Below are positions 34,891-44,834 of a stretch of DNA of 64,000 nucleotides, piece by piece. Source of the stretch: Cyclobacteriaceae bacterium (GTDB lineage Bacteria > Bacteroidota > Bacteroidia > Cytophagales > Cyclobacteriaceae); NCBI GenBank assembly GCA_016786495.1, contig JAEUUJ010000014.1, positions 1-64,000 of the forward strand, written 5' to 3'. The translations under genes were made by a program, and so were the position numbers. Each line of letters opens with the position of its first letter. The first letter of the stretch is position 1. The notes under the pieces are model-generated. The model searched no databases and had not been told where the DNA came from. It saw nothing but the letters and a program-made list of their open reading frames with translations.

Positions 34891-35681
34891 ACAGCTATCG
34901 GAGCCTTGATGGTTGGATGTGCCTGATAGTTGAGGATTTCGAAATCTTCGTATTGATATTCGAAGATCGAAGCCGGCTTGCGTTTGATGTTAAGTGTCGG
35001 CAGCGGATACGGCTCGCGCGAGAGCTGAAGCCTCGCCTGTTCCAGATGATTGGTATATAAATGAACATCACCACCCGTCCACACAAAATCGCCTGGTTCG
35101 AGGTCGCATTGTTGTGCAAACATGTGGGTTAACAGCGCATACGATGCAATGTTGAACGGGACCCCTAAGAAGTAGTCGGCACTGCGCTGATACAGTTGGC
35201 ACGACAGTTTTCCATCTGCAACATAAAACTGGAACATCGCATGGCACGGAGGCAACGCCATCTTATCCACTTCCGCGGGATTCCAGGCGGAAACTATATG
35301 CCTGCGTGAATCCGGTTTTTGTTTGATCTGGTTCAATACGTTTGTGATCTGATCGATCGTTTGACCATTGGGTGTTGGCCAACTTCGCCATTGGTGTCCG
35401 TACACCGGACCGAGGTCACCGTTTTCGTCAGCCCACTCATCCCAAATCGTTACGCCATTATCGTGCAGGTATTTAATATTTGTGTCGCCCTTCAGGAACC
35501 AGAGTAACTCGATAAAAATCGAACGCGTGTGGAGTTTTTTAGTCGTGACGAGCGGAAACCCGGCTGATAAATCGAACCGGAGCTGCCGGCCGAAAACGGA
35601 GAGCGTTCCCGTGCCGGTGCGATCTGTTTTGGATGTTCCTGTTTCCAGAATGTCCTTCATCAGGTCGAGGTACTGCTTCAT
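34887..35681 (-). CDS. thyA: Thymidylate synthase
   Basis: The 264-residue product equals the usual ThyA length when started at the ATG at 35679-35681. Family landmarks are [10 protein letters not shown], the catalytic Cys146 in [39 protein letters not shown] and DVHLYTNH. It makes dTMP from dUMP with methylenetetrahydrofolate. No folA (dihydrofolate reductase) gene is next to it; instead a MORN lipoprotein gene overlaps its end by 4 bases. A terminator at 35715-35734 separates it from the gene upstream. Confidence 0.96.
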   Translation of the reverse strand: MKQYLDLMKDILETGTSKTDRTGTGTLSVFGRQLRFDLSAGFPLVTTKKLHTRSIFIELLWFLKGDTNIKYLHDNGVTIWDEWADENGDLGPVYGHQWRSWPTPNGQTIDQITNVLNQIKQKPDSRRHIVSAWNPAEVDKMALPPCHAMFQFYVADGKLSCQLYQRSADYFLGVPFNIASYALLTHMFAQQCDLEPGDFVWTGGDVHLYTNHLEQARLQLSREPYPLPTLNIKRKPASIFEYQYEDFEILNYQAHPTIKAPIAV

Positions 35682-35714
35682 GACGAAAAGTTTAATCACA
35701 AAGAAAACAAAAAA

Positions 35715-35734
35715 GCCCGGCTTTAGTGCCGGGC
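35715..35734 (-). terminator. Intrinsic terminator of the upstream minus-strand gene
   Basis: GCCCGGC (35715-35721) pairs with GCCGGGC (35728-35734); on the minus strand the stem is followed by a T-run (TTTTTTG). It lies after the lipoprotein gene at 35760 and before thyA. Confidence 0.85.
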
Positions 35735-35759
35735 CCCTGTCAAATGAAGGTCAAATTTT

Positions 35760-36650
35760 TTATCTCCGCGAACCCACGTTCCGGATGTTGCCATTAACCG
35801 TTAGCGTAATGGACGCATCGCAATCGCCACTGCCATAGTCAATTATAATTTCCTTGCCGCTGTCGACTTCAACAAACTTTTTAGTACCTGAAATGGCCAT
35901 CGGGCATCCCCTTTTGTACACCAACGGCTTGGTGATGAAAACCCGATAATGAACTCCGTTCCGGTTAACACCCTCCGCTGCCTGATCGGCATCCGGGCAT
36001 TGCGTCACGGTAACCAGGTCGTCAGTCGGATCCAGCAATGCACCCCGCTCCCAGGTGTTGCTGAAACAATGCTCGCGCGTAACAATCCCTCCATCCCACG
36101 ATACCGATCCATCGGTGAGTTCGATCTGAAACTTGGGGGCACCTACCGTGCTCGTCGACAGGTTTGTGAGCGTGCGTACGCCATTGAGCGTTACGTTGTT
36201 GATTTGATAATTCTCGAATGAAATCGAGATAACAGAACCGGGACGGAACTTACGTCCACGGAAGTGTACTTTTATTTTGCCTTTACGGATGTTTCCGCGG
36301 ACATCTTCACAGCCATTTCCAAAGTCGATGGTGATATCACCGACCGGCACAGAAGGAACTTCAACATTTATTGAAATGGCGGTACAAAAACGATCATCAT
36401 CCACTTGCAGTTCGCGCGCTCCGGATGTGATCCGGCCTCCCGCACCTTCCGTTTCTTCGCTTTCCGCTACCGCTACACCGGCCATATCATCGGCATCGGC
36501 ATAGTACGCATCCACGTTCGATTCCTCCACCGCGTAGCGCGCTTCCCGGGAAAACTGAGGTTCATCATCTGAACACGAAAAGGCGAATCCGAGACTCAGT
36601 ACTGCCGCTACCGACACCATTTGAATTAAAAAAGACCGGTTTCTCATCAT
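35760..36650 (-). CDS. Secreted lipoprotein of unknown function
   Basis: The 296-residue product has a signal peptide ending in a lipobox (AFSC), followed by an acidic stretch (about 28-70). The core repeats the phrase (D/N)I.IDFGNGC near 115 and IIIDYGSGDCDASITLTVNG near the end, which reads as two beta domains with paired Cys. It has six Cys in the mature part, which may form disulfides. I do not recognise a family with a known role. It may start at the second Met. It is divergent from the DUF4159 gene. Confidence 0.65.
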   Translation of the reverse strand: MMRNRSFLIQMVSVAAVLSLGFAFSCSDDEPQFSREARYAVEESNVDAYYADADDMAGVAVAESEETEGAGGRITSGARELQVDDDRFCTAISINVEVPSVPVGDITIDFGNGCEDVRGNIRKGKIKVHFRGRKFRPGSVISISFENYQINNVTLNGVRTLTNLSTSTVGAPKFQIELTDGSVSWDGGIVTREHCFSNTWERGALLDPTDDLVTVTQCPDADQAAEGVNRNGVHYRVFITKPLVYKRGCPMAISGTKKFVEVDSGKEIIIDYGSGDCDASITLTVNGNIRNVGSRR

Positions 36651-36736
36651 GTTTTGGCTTTTTAGCGCAATTTTTTGTTTGTTTTGGCGATTAGACCCGT
36701 TAAGGGGATCAAGGTTTAATCAATAGCCAGTTAAAA

Positions 36737-37405
36737 ATGCAGATTCTTTCAAGTTCTTTTGGTGTCCTTTTGATCGTTGGTTTTTGCCTTTCGGCAGAAG
36801 CCCAAAGTTCTGTAAAAATAGCAAAACTCAAGTACGGTGGTGGTGGCGACTGGTACGCCAATAAAACCGCCTTGCCGAACCTGATCAAGTTCTGCAATGC
36901 CGAACTGAATACCTCACTCGCAGCGGATGAAGACGTGGTGGAAGTGGGAAGTAAGGAATTGTATCTGTACCCCTACGTGTATATGACGGGCCATGGTAAC
37001 GTAGTATTCAGCGAAAGCGATGCTGCGAATTTGCGCAATTACCTGATCGGGGGCGGCTTTTTACATGTTGATGACAATTACGGCCTTGACAAATTTATTC
37101 GCATCGAATTAAAAAAAGTTTTCCCGGAACTGGAGCTGGTTGAACTCCCCTTCGACCATCCGGTGTATCACCAGAAATTTAACTTTATAAAAGGCCTTCC
37201 GAAGATTCACGAACATGATGGTAAACCTGCCCAGGGTTTTGGGTTGATCTATGAAGGACGTTTGGTAGTTTTTTACTCATATGAATGTGACCTGGGCAAT
37301 GGTTGGGAAGATATGCGGGTACACAATACACCGGAAGCGAAGCACCAGCAAGCCTTGCAAATGGGCGCGAACCTGATTTCGTATTGCTTCACTACATCGA
37401 AGTGA
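36737..37405 (+). CDS. DUF4159 domain protein, secreted
   Basis: The 222-residue product has a signal peptide (about 1-22). It then follows the DUF4159 pattern: KLKYGGGGDWYAN, YPYVYMTGHGNVVFSESDAANLRNYLIGGGFL cut at about 73-104, VDDNYGLD, and ELVELPFDHPVYH..F. The fold resembles a GATase-like or MoxR-associated alpha/beta domain. Such proteins often sit near MoxR/vWA genes, but none are present here. Function is unknown. Confidence 0.8.
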   Translation: MQILSSSFGVLLIVGFCLSAEAQSSVKIAKLKYGGGGDWYANKTALPNLIKFCNAELNTSLAADEDVVEVGSKELYLYPYVYMTGHGNVVFSESDAANLRNYLIGGGFLHVDDNYGLDKFIRIELKKVFPELELVELPFDHPVYHQKFNFIKGLPKIHEHDGKPAQGFGLIYEGRLVVFYSYECDLGNGWEDMRVHNTPEAKHQQALQMGANLISYCFTTSK

Positions 37406-37414
37406 GGCAAATAA

Positions 37415-37439
37415 AAAACCCCGGGAGTGCCGGGGTTTT
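37415..37439. terminator. Bidirectional terminator
   Basis: AAAACCCCGG (37415-37424) pairs with CCGGGGTTTT (37430-37439), a 10-bp stem with a 5-base loop. It ends the DUF4159 gene and the convergent TonB-locus operon. Confidence 0.85.
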
Positions 37440-37460
37440 AGTTGAAATTATTGAAATAGT

Positions 37461-40124
37461 TTACCTAGCCTCTACCTTCACGTTATCTACTCGATTGGTT
37501 CCTCCAGTAGCGATCCCACTACCTGTGTGAACAAGCCTGAAGACAAGTGTTGATTGATTATTCAATGCTGTTACTGAACTCAAATCGTAACTGAAGGAAG
37601 TAGTTGTGATTGCAGCGCCAGAGGCCCACGTTGCCTGAATAACCGTGTAATCCGCATGCTTTGTAAAATTGGTGCCATCGGTCGAATAGTACAATGCGAA
37701 GGCCGAAGGACCGCTGCCACTGCGAGTTTGATCCCAACTTATCTTGAGGTCCGCCATTCCGGTGGAATTGGTTGCAAACTGATAGTAATCATTGGTATCC
37801 CAAAAATTTGAACTAAATGATTCGGCGCTTCCATTGCCAGCGGGATTGCTGTATACTGTTGAAGCCGACAAATGGACCCCTGAAGCTATTGACGCAACTG
37901 CCAGGGTTCCTGACTCCGCTTGTAAATTAGCACTTACCGCTCCTGTTGAGTTTGGAAGCGAGGTTTCGAAAGTCCACAATGCGAGCGTCTGCAACGGACT
38001 GGCTCCAACCCCTGTTCCGCTCACATTAACAACAACACTCGCAGCACCTAATGACTTATGCGCAATCGTGCCATTTTGTGCTCCACCATTGGCTGGTATA
38101 AATTTGACATATACCGTTGTGGCCAAATTGGCGCTAGCAGCAGGGATTGTAACAGAAGATTCATAGGTTCCGCCTTGTGTTAGCGAAACTTTAAACCCGG
38201 CGGACGCAGTCACGATGATATCGCCTATCAAACTTGTTCCCTGCACAACGTAAGACTGATCAGCTGATTCAGCACCCGTATTCACCGAGCCGAAATCTGC
38301 TAATGCTCCCGTTATACCTATCGTTCCGGAAGGGTTATTCGTAAACACGTCATTTGCAAACACGATCGGGATAATCTGCGCTGCCCCGCTATTTTCTCCG
38401 GCAAGGCCGGTGATCGTTCCAAAGCCGTAAGGCATAACCGATGCCGCGTGAGGAGCCGTCGTTTCCGTTCTCACGTTTGTGGTGGTGGTTCCATTAGAAA
38501 CCGCACGTGTGCCTGACATAGTCGCAGTTCCGTTCGCGTCAACAAATGCGACATCGCTGATGCTAACCAGTTTACCTTCGAACGCATTTGAATTAAGTTG
38601 TGCTACGGTAATGACCTCGGGTGTTGGCAGAGCCGCACCCTTGCTGTTCACTACCACATTGGCATTAGGAACATTCTGAATCTGAAGCAAGCCACTGAAT
38701 TCAAAATACTGTCCGCCATTCAACTGGATGGTTACATCATCGCCCCGTTCAACAGTGTTGTTGTTGGCTGCAGCCAGGCGCACCACGATTCCGCCTGTGT
38801 TATCCTGCACCCAAATGTTGTTGGTATTCACTTGCGGATTGCTTGAAGTTACTACACCACGGATGCGCAACGAACTGGTAATGTTCGTGGTTGTTCCCGG
38901 GAACGCAGCCCGTACATCAGCGATCGTAGCAATCGCATCGTCTTCCTCGATGGTTACTTCGTAGCTTGTGCCGGTGGTACCCAGTGTTACCACACCGGTA
39001 GATTCAGTCAATGTGAAGGTTAGCTCACGATTAGCAGTTACCTCCGTATCGTTTACCGGAATAACTTTGAAGCTGGAGCTTCCAGTGGATGTAGCAATGT
39101 TCAGTGTAATTTTTCCACTTACCGCTGCCGGATCGGTGGTAAAATCTTCGCCATAGGTGCCGCCTGTGAACGAAATCACAGCTGTTCCTGTACCATTCGT
39201 TGCAGGTGTCAATGTCACCGGCACGGTTATTCCGGTAGCATTATCTTCCGATGTTGATGCTGTCGTGCCGTCAAATGCTGCAACAGAAGGAGTTTCATTA
39301 TCCGTAATCGACAGGGTGTGTGACGTAATGGTTGTGCCCAGTTCAACGGCACCGGTTGCCTCTTCAAATGTAAAGTTGATCGTTCGTGTAGCATTAACAG
39401 ATCCATCGTCAACCGGCTTCACTTTGAAGTGAACCGTGGTCTCTCCTACTGCCACCGGAACTTCGAGCAGACCCGATGCAACGGCAGGCTCGGTAATGAA
39501 GTTAGTCGTGTACGTTGCGTTCGCTGACTCAAATGCAACAACCACAGAACCTGTTCCCGGAGCCGGGCTTGTCAGGTTGATGGTAACATCGATACCATCG
39601 GTAAGGTTTTCCGCAGTACTGCTGGATGCTACAGCAAAGTTTGCACGGGTCGGGCCCTCATCATCGTTAATGGTGATCAGGTCGGAATCCGTTGCTCCGA
39701 TCTCAAATCCACTGCTGACATCCGCAATCGTGAAGGTTACTGTTTTGTCCTCTTGAAGAAGCGCGTTGTTTACAGGCGTAAACGTGAACTGCGTAGAGGT
39801 TTGGCCTTTTGAAACCTCCAGCTCAAGGGTGCCCGAACTTCCGTTTGGGTTGGTCAGGTAGTGGGTTGTATAATCCGTTTCAGCACCTTCCGTGGCTGTT
39901 ACCGTAATGGTACCATCGCGGCCGGCTGCTTTGTCAAAATTCAGCAACACGGTTATCGAACTTCCGCTTTCAGAAACAGACTGTTGAGCGGTCGAAAATT
40001 GTACGGTTGCAACGGCTACCGGATTCTCATCGTCCTTACACGATGATATCAGTACCAGCACAAATAAAACAATGCTGGCGGCAATTTTGCTCATTAAACC
40101 AAAGATGTGATTCTGCTTTATCAT
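37461..40124 (-). CDS. Calx-beta/DUF5689 surface lipoprotein
   Basis: The 887-residue product has a signal peptide and lipobox (LISSC). Three Calx-beta-like repeats follow (about 40-390), each ending in an (ITINDDE/ITDNE/IEEDD) acidic calcium-type motif. A DUF5689 segment follows with IADVRAAF..TSSLRIRGVVTS, NIWVQDNTGGIVVR and VTIQLNGGQYFEFSGLLQIQN (about 400-560), the last an OB-fold-like strand set. An Ig-like domain and a C-terminal jelly-roll complete it. It is fourth in the operon with the TonB receptor and two choice-of-anchor lipoproteins. I infer a surface-exposed binding protein. OB-fold nucleic-acid binding is a plausible but unproven role. Confidence 0.82.
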   Translation of the reverse strand: MIKQNHIFGLMSKIAASIVLFVLVLISSCKDDENPVAVATVQFSTAQQSVSESGSSITVLLNFDKAAGRDGTITVTATEGAETDYTTHYLTNPNGSSGTLELEVSKGQTSTQFTFTPVNNALLQEDKTVTFTIADVSSGFEIGATDSDLITINDDEGPTRANFAVASSSTAENLTDGIDVTINLTSPAPGTGSVVVAFESANATYTTNFITEPAVASGLLEVPVAVGETTVHFKVKPVDDGSVNATRTINFTFEEATGAVELGTTITSHTLSITDNETPSVAAFDGTTASTSEDNATGITVPVTLTPATNGTGTAVISFTGGTYGEDFTTDPAAVSGKITLNIATSTGSSSFKVIPVNDTEVTANRELTFTLTESTGVVTLGTTGTSYEVTIEEDDAIATIADVRAAFPGTTTNITSSLRIRGVVTSSNPQVNTNNIWVQDNTGGIVVRLAAANNNTVERGDDVTIQLNGGQYFEFSGLLQIQNVPNANVVVNSKGAALPTPEVITVAQLNSNAFEGKLVSISDVAFVDANGTATMSGTRAVSNGTTTTNVRTETTAPHAASVMPYGFGTITGLAGENSGAAQIIPIVFANDVFTNNPSGTIGITGALADFGSVNTGAESADQSYVVQGTSLIGDIIVTASAGFKVSLTQGGTYESSVTIPAASANLATTVYVKFIPANGGAQNGTIAHKSLGAASVVVNVSGTGVGASPLQTLALWTFETSLPNSTGAVSANLQAESGTLAVASIASGVHLSASTVYSNPAGNGSAESFSSNFWDTNDYYQFATNSTGMADLKISWDQTRSGSGPSAFALYYSTDGTNFTKHADYTVIQATWASGAAITTTSFSYDLSSVTALNNQSTLVFRLVHTGSGIATGGTNRVDNVKVEAR

Positions 40125-40146
40125 AAGTGGTTGTTTACTATACTGG

Positions 40147-41112
40147 TTATTCTACTTTAAAGGTCAGGTTGTCGATGTCCCACGATGAAGACGAAGAACT
40201 TAATCCGCCCGTGTATACAAAGGCGAGGTAAACCGAGTTGCCGGATATGTTGGTAAAAGTTCCGGTAACGGTAGTCCAAACCTGTGATGCGACTGCGGGG
40301 AATTGACTGTCAAGCGTTGGCAAACTAGTCCATGTTGCGGTAAGCGGATTGCCCGAACCGGCATAGTTGTTCGACCACTTCATATTAATCACACCGGGAC
40401 CCGAGAACTGTGAGAAGGTTGAGAAGGTGATCGTTACGGTAGCCCCTGAAGGAACATTCACAGGATTCATGATCAGCCAGGCCCGGTCTTCACCAGCCGA
40501 ACCGCCAAACGCACTGGCGCGCGGTGCGCGCGAAGGCCCAACACCAAAGGCGCGACATCCCCAGCCGCGATCTGTTTTCGATCCCGGTTCAAAGGCTTCC
40601 ACAAAACCCGTGGGTGTCGAGAAGTCGGTGGTACATCCGTTAAAGTCATGAAAAATTGTTACCGGCTGGAACCCTGTGATCGATAACGTATAGGAAAGGG
40701 TTGCTGCCTGACCCGGATTGAGTTTGTTACCCGATACTTCAATAATTTGAAAGTTAATGTTACGCAGGTCATCGGTGCTGGCCGCCGGAATCACCCAGAA
40801 CGATGGCTGTTCATCCTCCGGATCGATGGTTACCGTAATGATCCCGTCAACGGGTTCCGGATCGGTCGTGAAGTCTGCACCGTAGGTTAGACCGTCAATA
40901 TTGTTTACCTGAATTTTCACCGTTACAGGCTCGGTGATTTCTACGTTCGAATAGAACCCGATGCGAATGCCTGTGGAGTTAGTCTCCAGCACGCTTCCCG
41001 AACTGGCTGTAAAACCCAGCGAAGGTTTCACCGAAAAGCTGCTTTCATCGCCATCGCATCCGAGCGTAAAGGCGGCCAAACCAGCAAGTACAATAGAATA
41101 TATCCGCTTCAT
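40147..41112 (-). CDS. Choice-of-anchor domain lipoprotein, second copy
   Basis: The 321-residue product has a lipobox TLGC, one Calx-beta-like repeat (about 30-150), then a choice-of-anchor-J-like jelly-roll (about 165-321) ending SSSSSWDIDNLTFK. The protein upstream ends almost the same way (SSSSSWRIDDFSIK), and shares ITVTI and SFWVIP/SFAFTP-type strands. The pair is therefore a tandem duplication with diverged sequence. Likely cell-surface exposed and co-expressed with the receptor. Confidence 0.75.
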   Translation of the reverse strand: MKRIYSIVLAGLAAFTLGCDGDESSFSVKPSLGFTASSGSVLETNSTGIRIGFYSNVEITEPVTVKIQVNNIDGLTYGADFTTDPEPVDGIITVTIDPEDEQPSFWVIPAASTDDLRNINFQIIEVSGNKLNPGQAATLSYTLSITGFQPVTIFHDFNGCTTDFSTPTGFVEAFEPGSKTDRGWGCRAFGVGPSRAPRASAFGGSAGEDRAWLIMNPVNVPSGATVTITFSTFSQFSGPGVINMKWSNNYAGSGNPLTATWTSLPTLDSQFPAVASQVWTTVTGTFTNISGNSVYLAFVYTGGLSSSSSSWDIDNLTFKVE

Positions 41113-41115
41113 AAC

Positions 41116-42093
41116 TTAGTTTCCTTTAATCGAGAAATCATCAATTCTCCAACTGGAAGAAGAACTGGTTGTTCCGCCTGCATGGTGTATGGCGATATAA
41201 ACCGGTTCATCGCCTATGCCCTCCAGCAACTGCGCCACACCTGTCCACTCCTGTGAACCTGCTGCAGGTAACCCGCTGTTAATGTCAGTGAGTTCAGTCC
41301 AGGTTACGCCATCAGCTTCCGGACTTCCGGTTCCGGGATAGTTGGTACTGTACAAAAACTTAATTCCACCACTTCCGGTAAAGCGCGAATAAACCTGCGC
41401 GCTGATGTACAGGTTATTGTATTGTGTGCCATCGATCGGGTTTGTCGTAACCAGGTAGGTGTTCGATCCGGTGGTACCGCCCTTATTAAATGCATTCGCT
41501 TCACGGCACGAGTTCGAAGAAACTTCATCCGGATATCCAAAACCTGAACAGCCCCATGTACTTACACCTGACGCAATACGTTCGGTAAAATTTGTACCGG
41601 GACATGTGCTGAAATTGTCGAAGAAGAATGCAGCAGTATTGTCAGTAACCTTCATCGAGAAATGCTTCTGCCCGATTGATTTGATTTCGTTATCGGTTTC
41701 TTCAATCGTGAATGTATACTGATAGTCGGTTGGAATGAAAATACCGTCATTTTTGGGCGTAAAGGCGAACGAAGCTTCAACCTCGCCGCGCGGAATGGTT
41801 ACGGTGATAATACCCGGCTCAAGCTGCGGCGGAAATGTTGTATACGAATTCCCGTAACCGGCTCCGTTGCCAGCAATCCGAATGTTAACCCGTGAATCTT
41901 CCGCCAGCACGCGCGAAGTCCGAAGCACAACGGTCAGCGGAAGTCCGGCTGCATTTTCTTCAGGCTCCGCACCTGTGGCATTCAGGGACGGATAAAACGT
42001 GATGGTTGCCGGTTCGTAGTCTTCTTCACACGAAAGAAGAAATGCAAACGCGAACAACGATGCGATACTATATAGTTTAAGCGTACGACTCAT
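41116..42093 (-). CDS. Choice-of-anchor domain lipoprotein, first copy
   Basis: The 325-residue product starts at the ATG at 42091-42093, which gives a lipobox LLSC after a short hydrophobic stretch. It has a Calx-beta-like N-terminal domain (about 25-135) and a jelly-roll with six Cys-free strands ending SSSSSWRIDDFSIKGN. It follows the receptor stop by 4 bases. It is paralogous to the next gene in the operon. Confidence 0.76.
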   Translation of the reverse strand: MSRTLKLYSIASLFAFAFLLSCEEDYEPATITFYPSLNATGAEPEENAAGLPLTVVLRTSRVLAEDSRVNIRIAGNGAGYGNSYTTFPPQLEPGIITVTIPRGEVEASFAFTPKNDGIFIPTDYQYTFTIEETDNEIKSIGQKHFSMKVTDNTAAFFFDNFSTCPGTNFTERIASGVSTWGCSGFGYPDEVSSNSCREANAFNKGGTTGSNTYLVTTNPIDGTQYNNLYISAQVYSRFTGSGGIKFLYSTNYPGTGSPEADGVTWTELTDINSGLPAAGSQEWTGVAQLLEGIGDEPVYIAIHHAGGTTSSSSSWRIDDFSIKGN

Positions 42094-42097
42094 GATC

Positions 42098-44716
42098 TTA
42101 GTTAAAATAAACGGTGGCAGAAATCGAGAAATTGATTGGGAAGCCATAAGCCTCCTGAACACCAAACGCTTCGTCTGATCTGCGGATGAACGTGTCGTTT
42201 AACAGGTTGTGAATGTTGAATCCTAACCTCGACCGGATGTCACTGATGTCGAAATAATATCCGCCATAAATGTCAACAATGACGTAATCGGGCAACTTTC
42301 TAACCTGCTTGAAACCAGGTTGAATGCGATCGGCCGGCTCGAACGATTCATACAAATCACCAAAGTAGTTTACACGAATACCTACGTACGTATCTTTTAT
42401 CCGTTTGTAGTGAACTCCCAGGAAGGCAGTGGTCTGCGCTGTGTTTCCAACTTTCAAGCCTTTCGTATACACACCCTGCTCCTGCACTTCGCCCGCCACG
42501 GTATCGCGGGTTATCGCGTTGCTTGTCCAGCGCCAGTCGCCTTTAGTGAAAGCACCGGTGATTTCGATTCCCTGGAAAGGCTCGTAGCGGAAGTCAAGCT
42601 CTACTCCTTTGTGCACCGCAGCAAGACCGCTCAGCGCCTGCCGTTGCAGCGTTTGCGGATCAACAAACGCTTCGTTTGCAAGAATGCGATCTTTCCATTG
42701 TGTGTAGTATACATTCAGATTGGCGCGGAACCTGGAACTGCGGTATGAGTATCCCGCTTCCGCAGAATAGATACTTTCGTTCTTAAGGTTTTCCAGGAAC
42801 TGATTGCCGTACCGGGAATCGACAAACACATTGCGCATGTAGGGAGCGCGCTTGAACGTTCCGCCATTGACGAACACGTTGTGACGACCCGTGATGCGAT
42901 AGTTTACCCCGGCCTTTACATTGTAATTGTTGAATACGCGTTTATCGGAACTTCCAAGGGAGTTGTTGATAAAATCAGAATCACCGCTCCAGAAGTTACC
43001 CACACGCCACATCTGAATGCGTGAGTAGTTGGCTGAACCAAATATGTCGAACTGCCCGATGGTTTTCTCGACTTGCGCAAAGGCCGATCCCCAGCGAACA
43101 TTGCCATCGTAGTTATACCGGATCTTGTCGCCCTTTAACGCTACGCGGTTTGGCGTTAACAGGTTATTGTCGGTACCGGAGAACTGATCAACCCAGAAGT
43201 CGCCACCCAGCAAATGATGTACTTTCGCATAGTGCGTAGCCGTATAGTCGCGCAAGTCGACACCGGCAACAATGGATGTGGATGGATCAATCTGATAGTT
43301 CAGGTTCGAGATTACTCCATACCAGTTGTGGTTGTTGTAACGCGCTTCGATGATGCGTGTGGATTGTGATCCGGTAAGAGAAGTTCCGTATGCACCGTAC
43401 GGATTCTGAATGGTCTGAACGTTCGCGATGTTCGCAGCTTTATACGCGTCAAAATCCTGATAACCTTCCTTGGTTTGGATTTCAGATGCTCCTGCTCGTG
43501 CAGTTCCGTACGCCCGCGCGATGGATACATAGGCTGACGTAGTGAGCGTCATCCGGTCGTTGATATCCCAAAGCGACATGAGTGTTGCCTGCGGCTTGTG
43601 AGAATAGTTTTGAGATACTGACGTAAGCTGACCGTTGTAATACCCCATGGCCGAGTTATGCAGGTAGTTGTCGTACTTCTCATAATTTTCGGTGTTCGTA
43701 TTGTATGCGCGACCGCGATCGGCAGGCGCCCCGAAAATGGTAAAGAGCAGCGTATGATTGTCTGCCACTTTTTTAGATGCGGTTAAAAAGTATGACCAGG
43801 CGTCCACGTAGGTACCTTCCCGGATACCCGAGTTTGCGCCCGAGAAGTAGCCATTATTTTTATTGAAAATATTTGTACCCGTGGTGCGGGATCCCTGAAA
43901 CGTAAATGCCCAGCCGTTCTTAAGCTGGCCACTGTTTAACGTTAGCCGATATCGGTTGGCAAATGAGCCATTCCCAAACGTCACATCAGCATTGCCGCCC
44001 CGTTTGCGTTCCGATGGTGTGGTAACAATGTTAACCGTTCCGCCCACGGAGTTCACTGCCAGTTTGGATGCTCCGAGTCCGCGCTGTACCTGCATGTTGC
44101 GAGTGATCTCGCTCAGGCCGGCAAAGTTTGCCCAGTACATGATACCGTTTTCCATATCGTTGGTGGGAACACCGTTGATCATGAAAAGAACTTCTTCTTG
44201 TCCAAACCCGCGAATGTTCATGTAAGCATCGCCGTATGATCCATCGCCCTGCGTGGCATAAATGCCGGGTGTTGAGTTGAGAATTTCAGGCAGGGCCATG
44301 CCACCAAGCTGCTCATCAATTTCAATCTGACTGATATTGGAAACTGCTACAGGTGTTTTCCGGTCTTCAACGATGTTTGCAAAAACTTCAATTTCCTGGA
44401 GGCCGATGGCTGTTGACCGAAGTTCGATTTGCCCGAGCGCAACCGTTTGGCCCTCAACCACGGTTACTTCGCGGGTAATTTCTTCATAGCTGACATACTT
44501 AATCCGGATGGTTTTCTTTCCGACCGGAACATTTTTAAGCGTAAACGCTCCGTTCAAATCGGTGATTTCTCCGAGGTTGGTTCCGTCAACAAGCACGGTT
44601 ACCCCAATCAGGGCTTCTTTGGTTTCAGGATCAGCGATGGTTCCGGTGATGGTACCGGTTTGTGCGAAAATGAGGGAGGTGCAAAAGAGTAATGAGATAC
44701 AAACTAGAATTCGCAT
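42098..44716 (-). CDS. TonB-dependent receptor (CarboxypepD_reg-like N-domain)
   Basis: The 872-residue product has a signal peptide (about 1-19, FAQ). A carboxypeptidase-regulatory-like beta domain follows (about 20-106) with GTITGTIADPETKEALIGVTVLVDG cut at 24-43 and onwards, then a plug with SNISQIEIDEQLGGMALPEILNSTPGIYATQGDGSYGD cut to its key PEILNSTPG, and MNIRGFGQEEVLFMINGVPTNDMENG. A 22-strand barrel ends TVYFN. It imports a large or scarce substrate with TonB energy. The three downstream genes encode its likely surface partners and no SusD is present. The divergent endonuclease genes suggest a nucleic-acid or phosphodiester substrate. Confidence 0.92.
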   Translation of the reverse strand: MRILVCISLLFCTSLIFAQTGTITGTIADPETKEALIGVTVLVDGTNLGEITDLNGAFTLKNVPVGKKTIRIKYVSYEEITREVTVVEGQTVALGQIELRSTAIGLQEIEVFANIVEDRKTPVAVSNISQIEIDEQLGGMALPEILNSTPGIYATQGDGSYGDAYMNIRGFGQEEVLFMINGVPTNDMENGIMYWANFAGLSEITRNMQVQRGLGASKLAVNSVGGTVNIVTTPSERKRGGNADVTFGNGSFANRYRLTLNSGQLKNGWAFTFQGSRTTGTNIFNKNNGYFSGANSGIREGTYVDAWSYFLTASKKVADNHTLLFTIFGAPADRGRAYNTNTENYEKYDNYLHNSAMGYYNGQLTSVSQNYSHKPQATLMSLWDINDRMTLTTSAYVSIARAYGTARAGASEIQTKEGYQDFDAYKAANIANVQTIQNPYGAYGTSLTGSQSTRIIEARYNNHNWYGVISNLNYQIDPSTSIVAGVDLRDYTATHYAKVHHLLGGDFWVDQFSGTDNNLLTPNRVALKGDKIRYNYDGNVRWGSAFAQVEKTIGQFDIFGSANYSRIQMWRVGNFWSGDSDFINNSLGSSDKRVFNNYNVKAGVNYRITGRHNVFVNGGTFKRAPYMRNVFVDSRYGNQFLENLKNESIYSAEAGYSYRSSRFRANLNVYYTQWKDRILANEAFVDPQTLQRQALSGLAAVHKGVELDFRYEPFQGIEITGAFTKGDWRWTSNAITRDTVAGEVQEQGVYTKGLKVGNTAQTTAFLGVHYKRIKDTYVGIRVNYFGDLYESFEPADRIQPGFKQVRKLPDYVIVDIYGGYYFDISDIRSRLGFNIHNLLNDTFIRRSDEAFGVQEAYGFPINFSISATVYFN

Positions 44717-44806
44717 CAAGGCTTAGAGTTTTAGTGGCTGTTTCAGGCAGGCGCAAATATAGAATTCACGTATGCCCTGTTTCAGGTTGCGATATTAACA
44801 AATCTT

Positions 44807-44814
44807 TATCTTTG
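44807..44814 (+). promoter_or_regulatory. Consensus -7 box (TATCTTTG) of the EEP operon
   Basis: TATCTTTG matches TAnnTTTG exactly, with TTGC at 44787-44790 as a possible -33 element. Transcription would start near 44819, 16 bases before the ATG. This is one side of the divergent TonB/EEP intergenic region. Confidence 0.65.
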
Positions 44815-44834
44815 ACGCCACCGGATTCAGAAAA

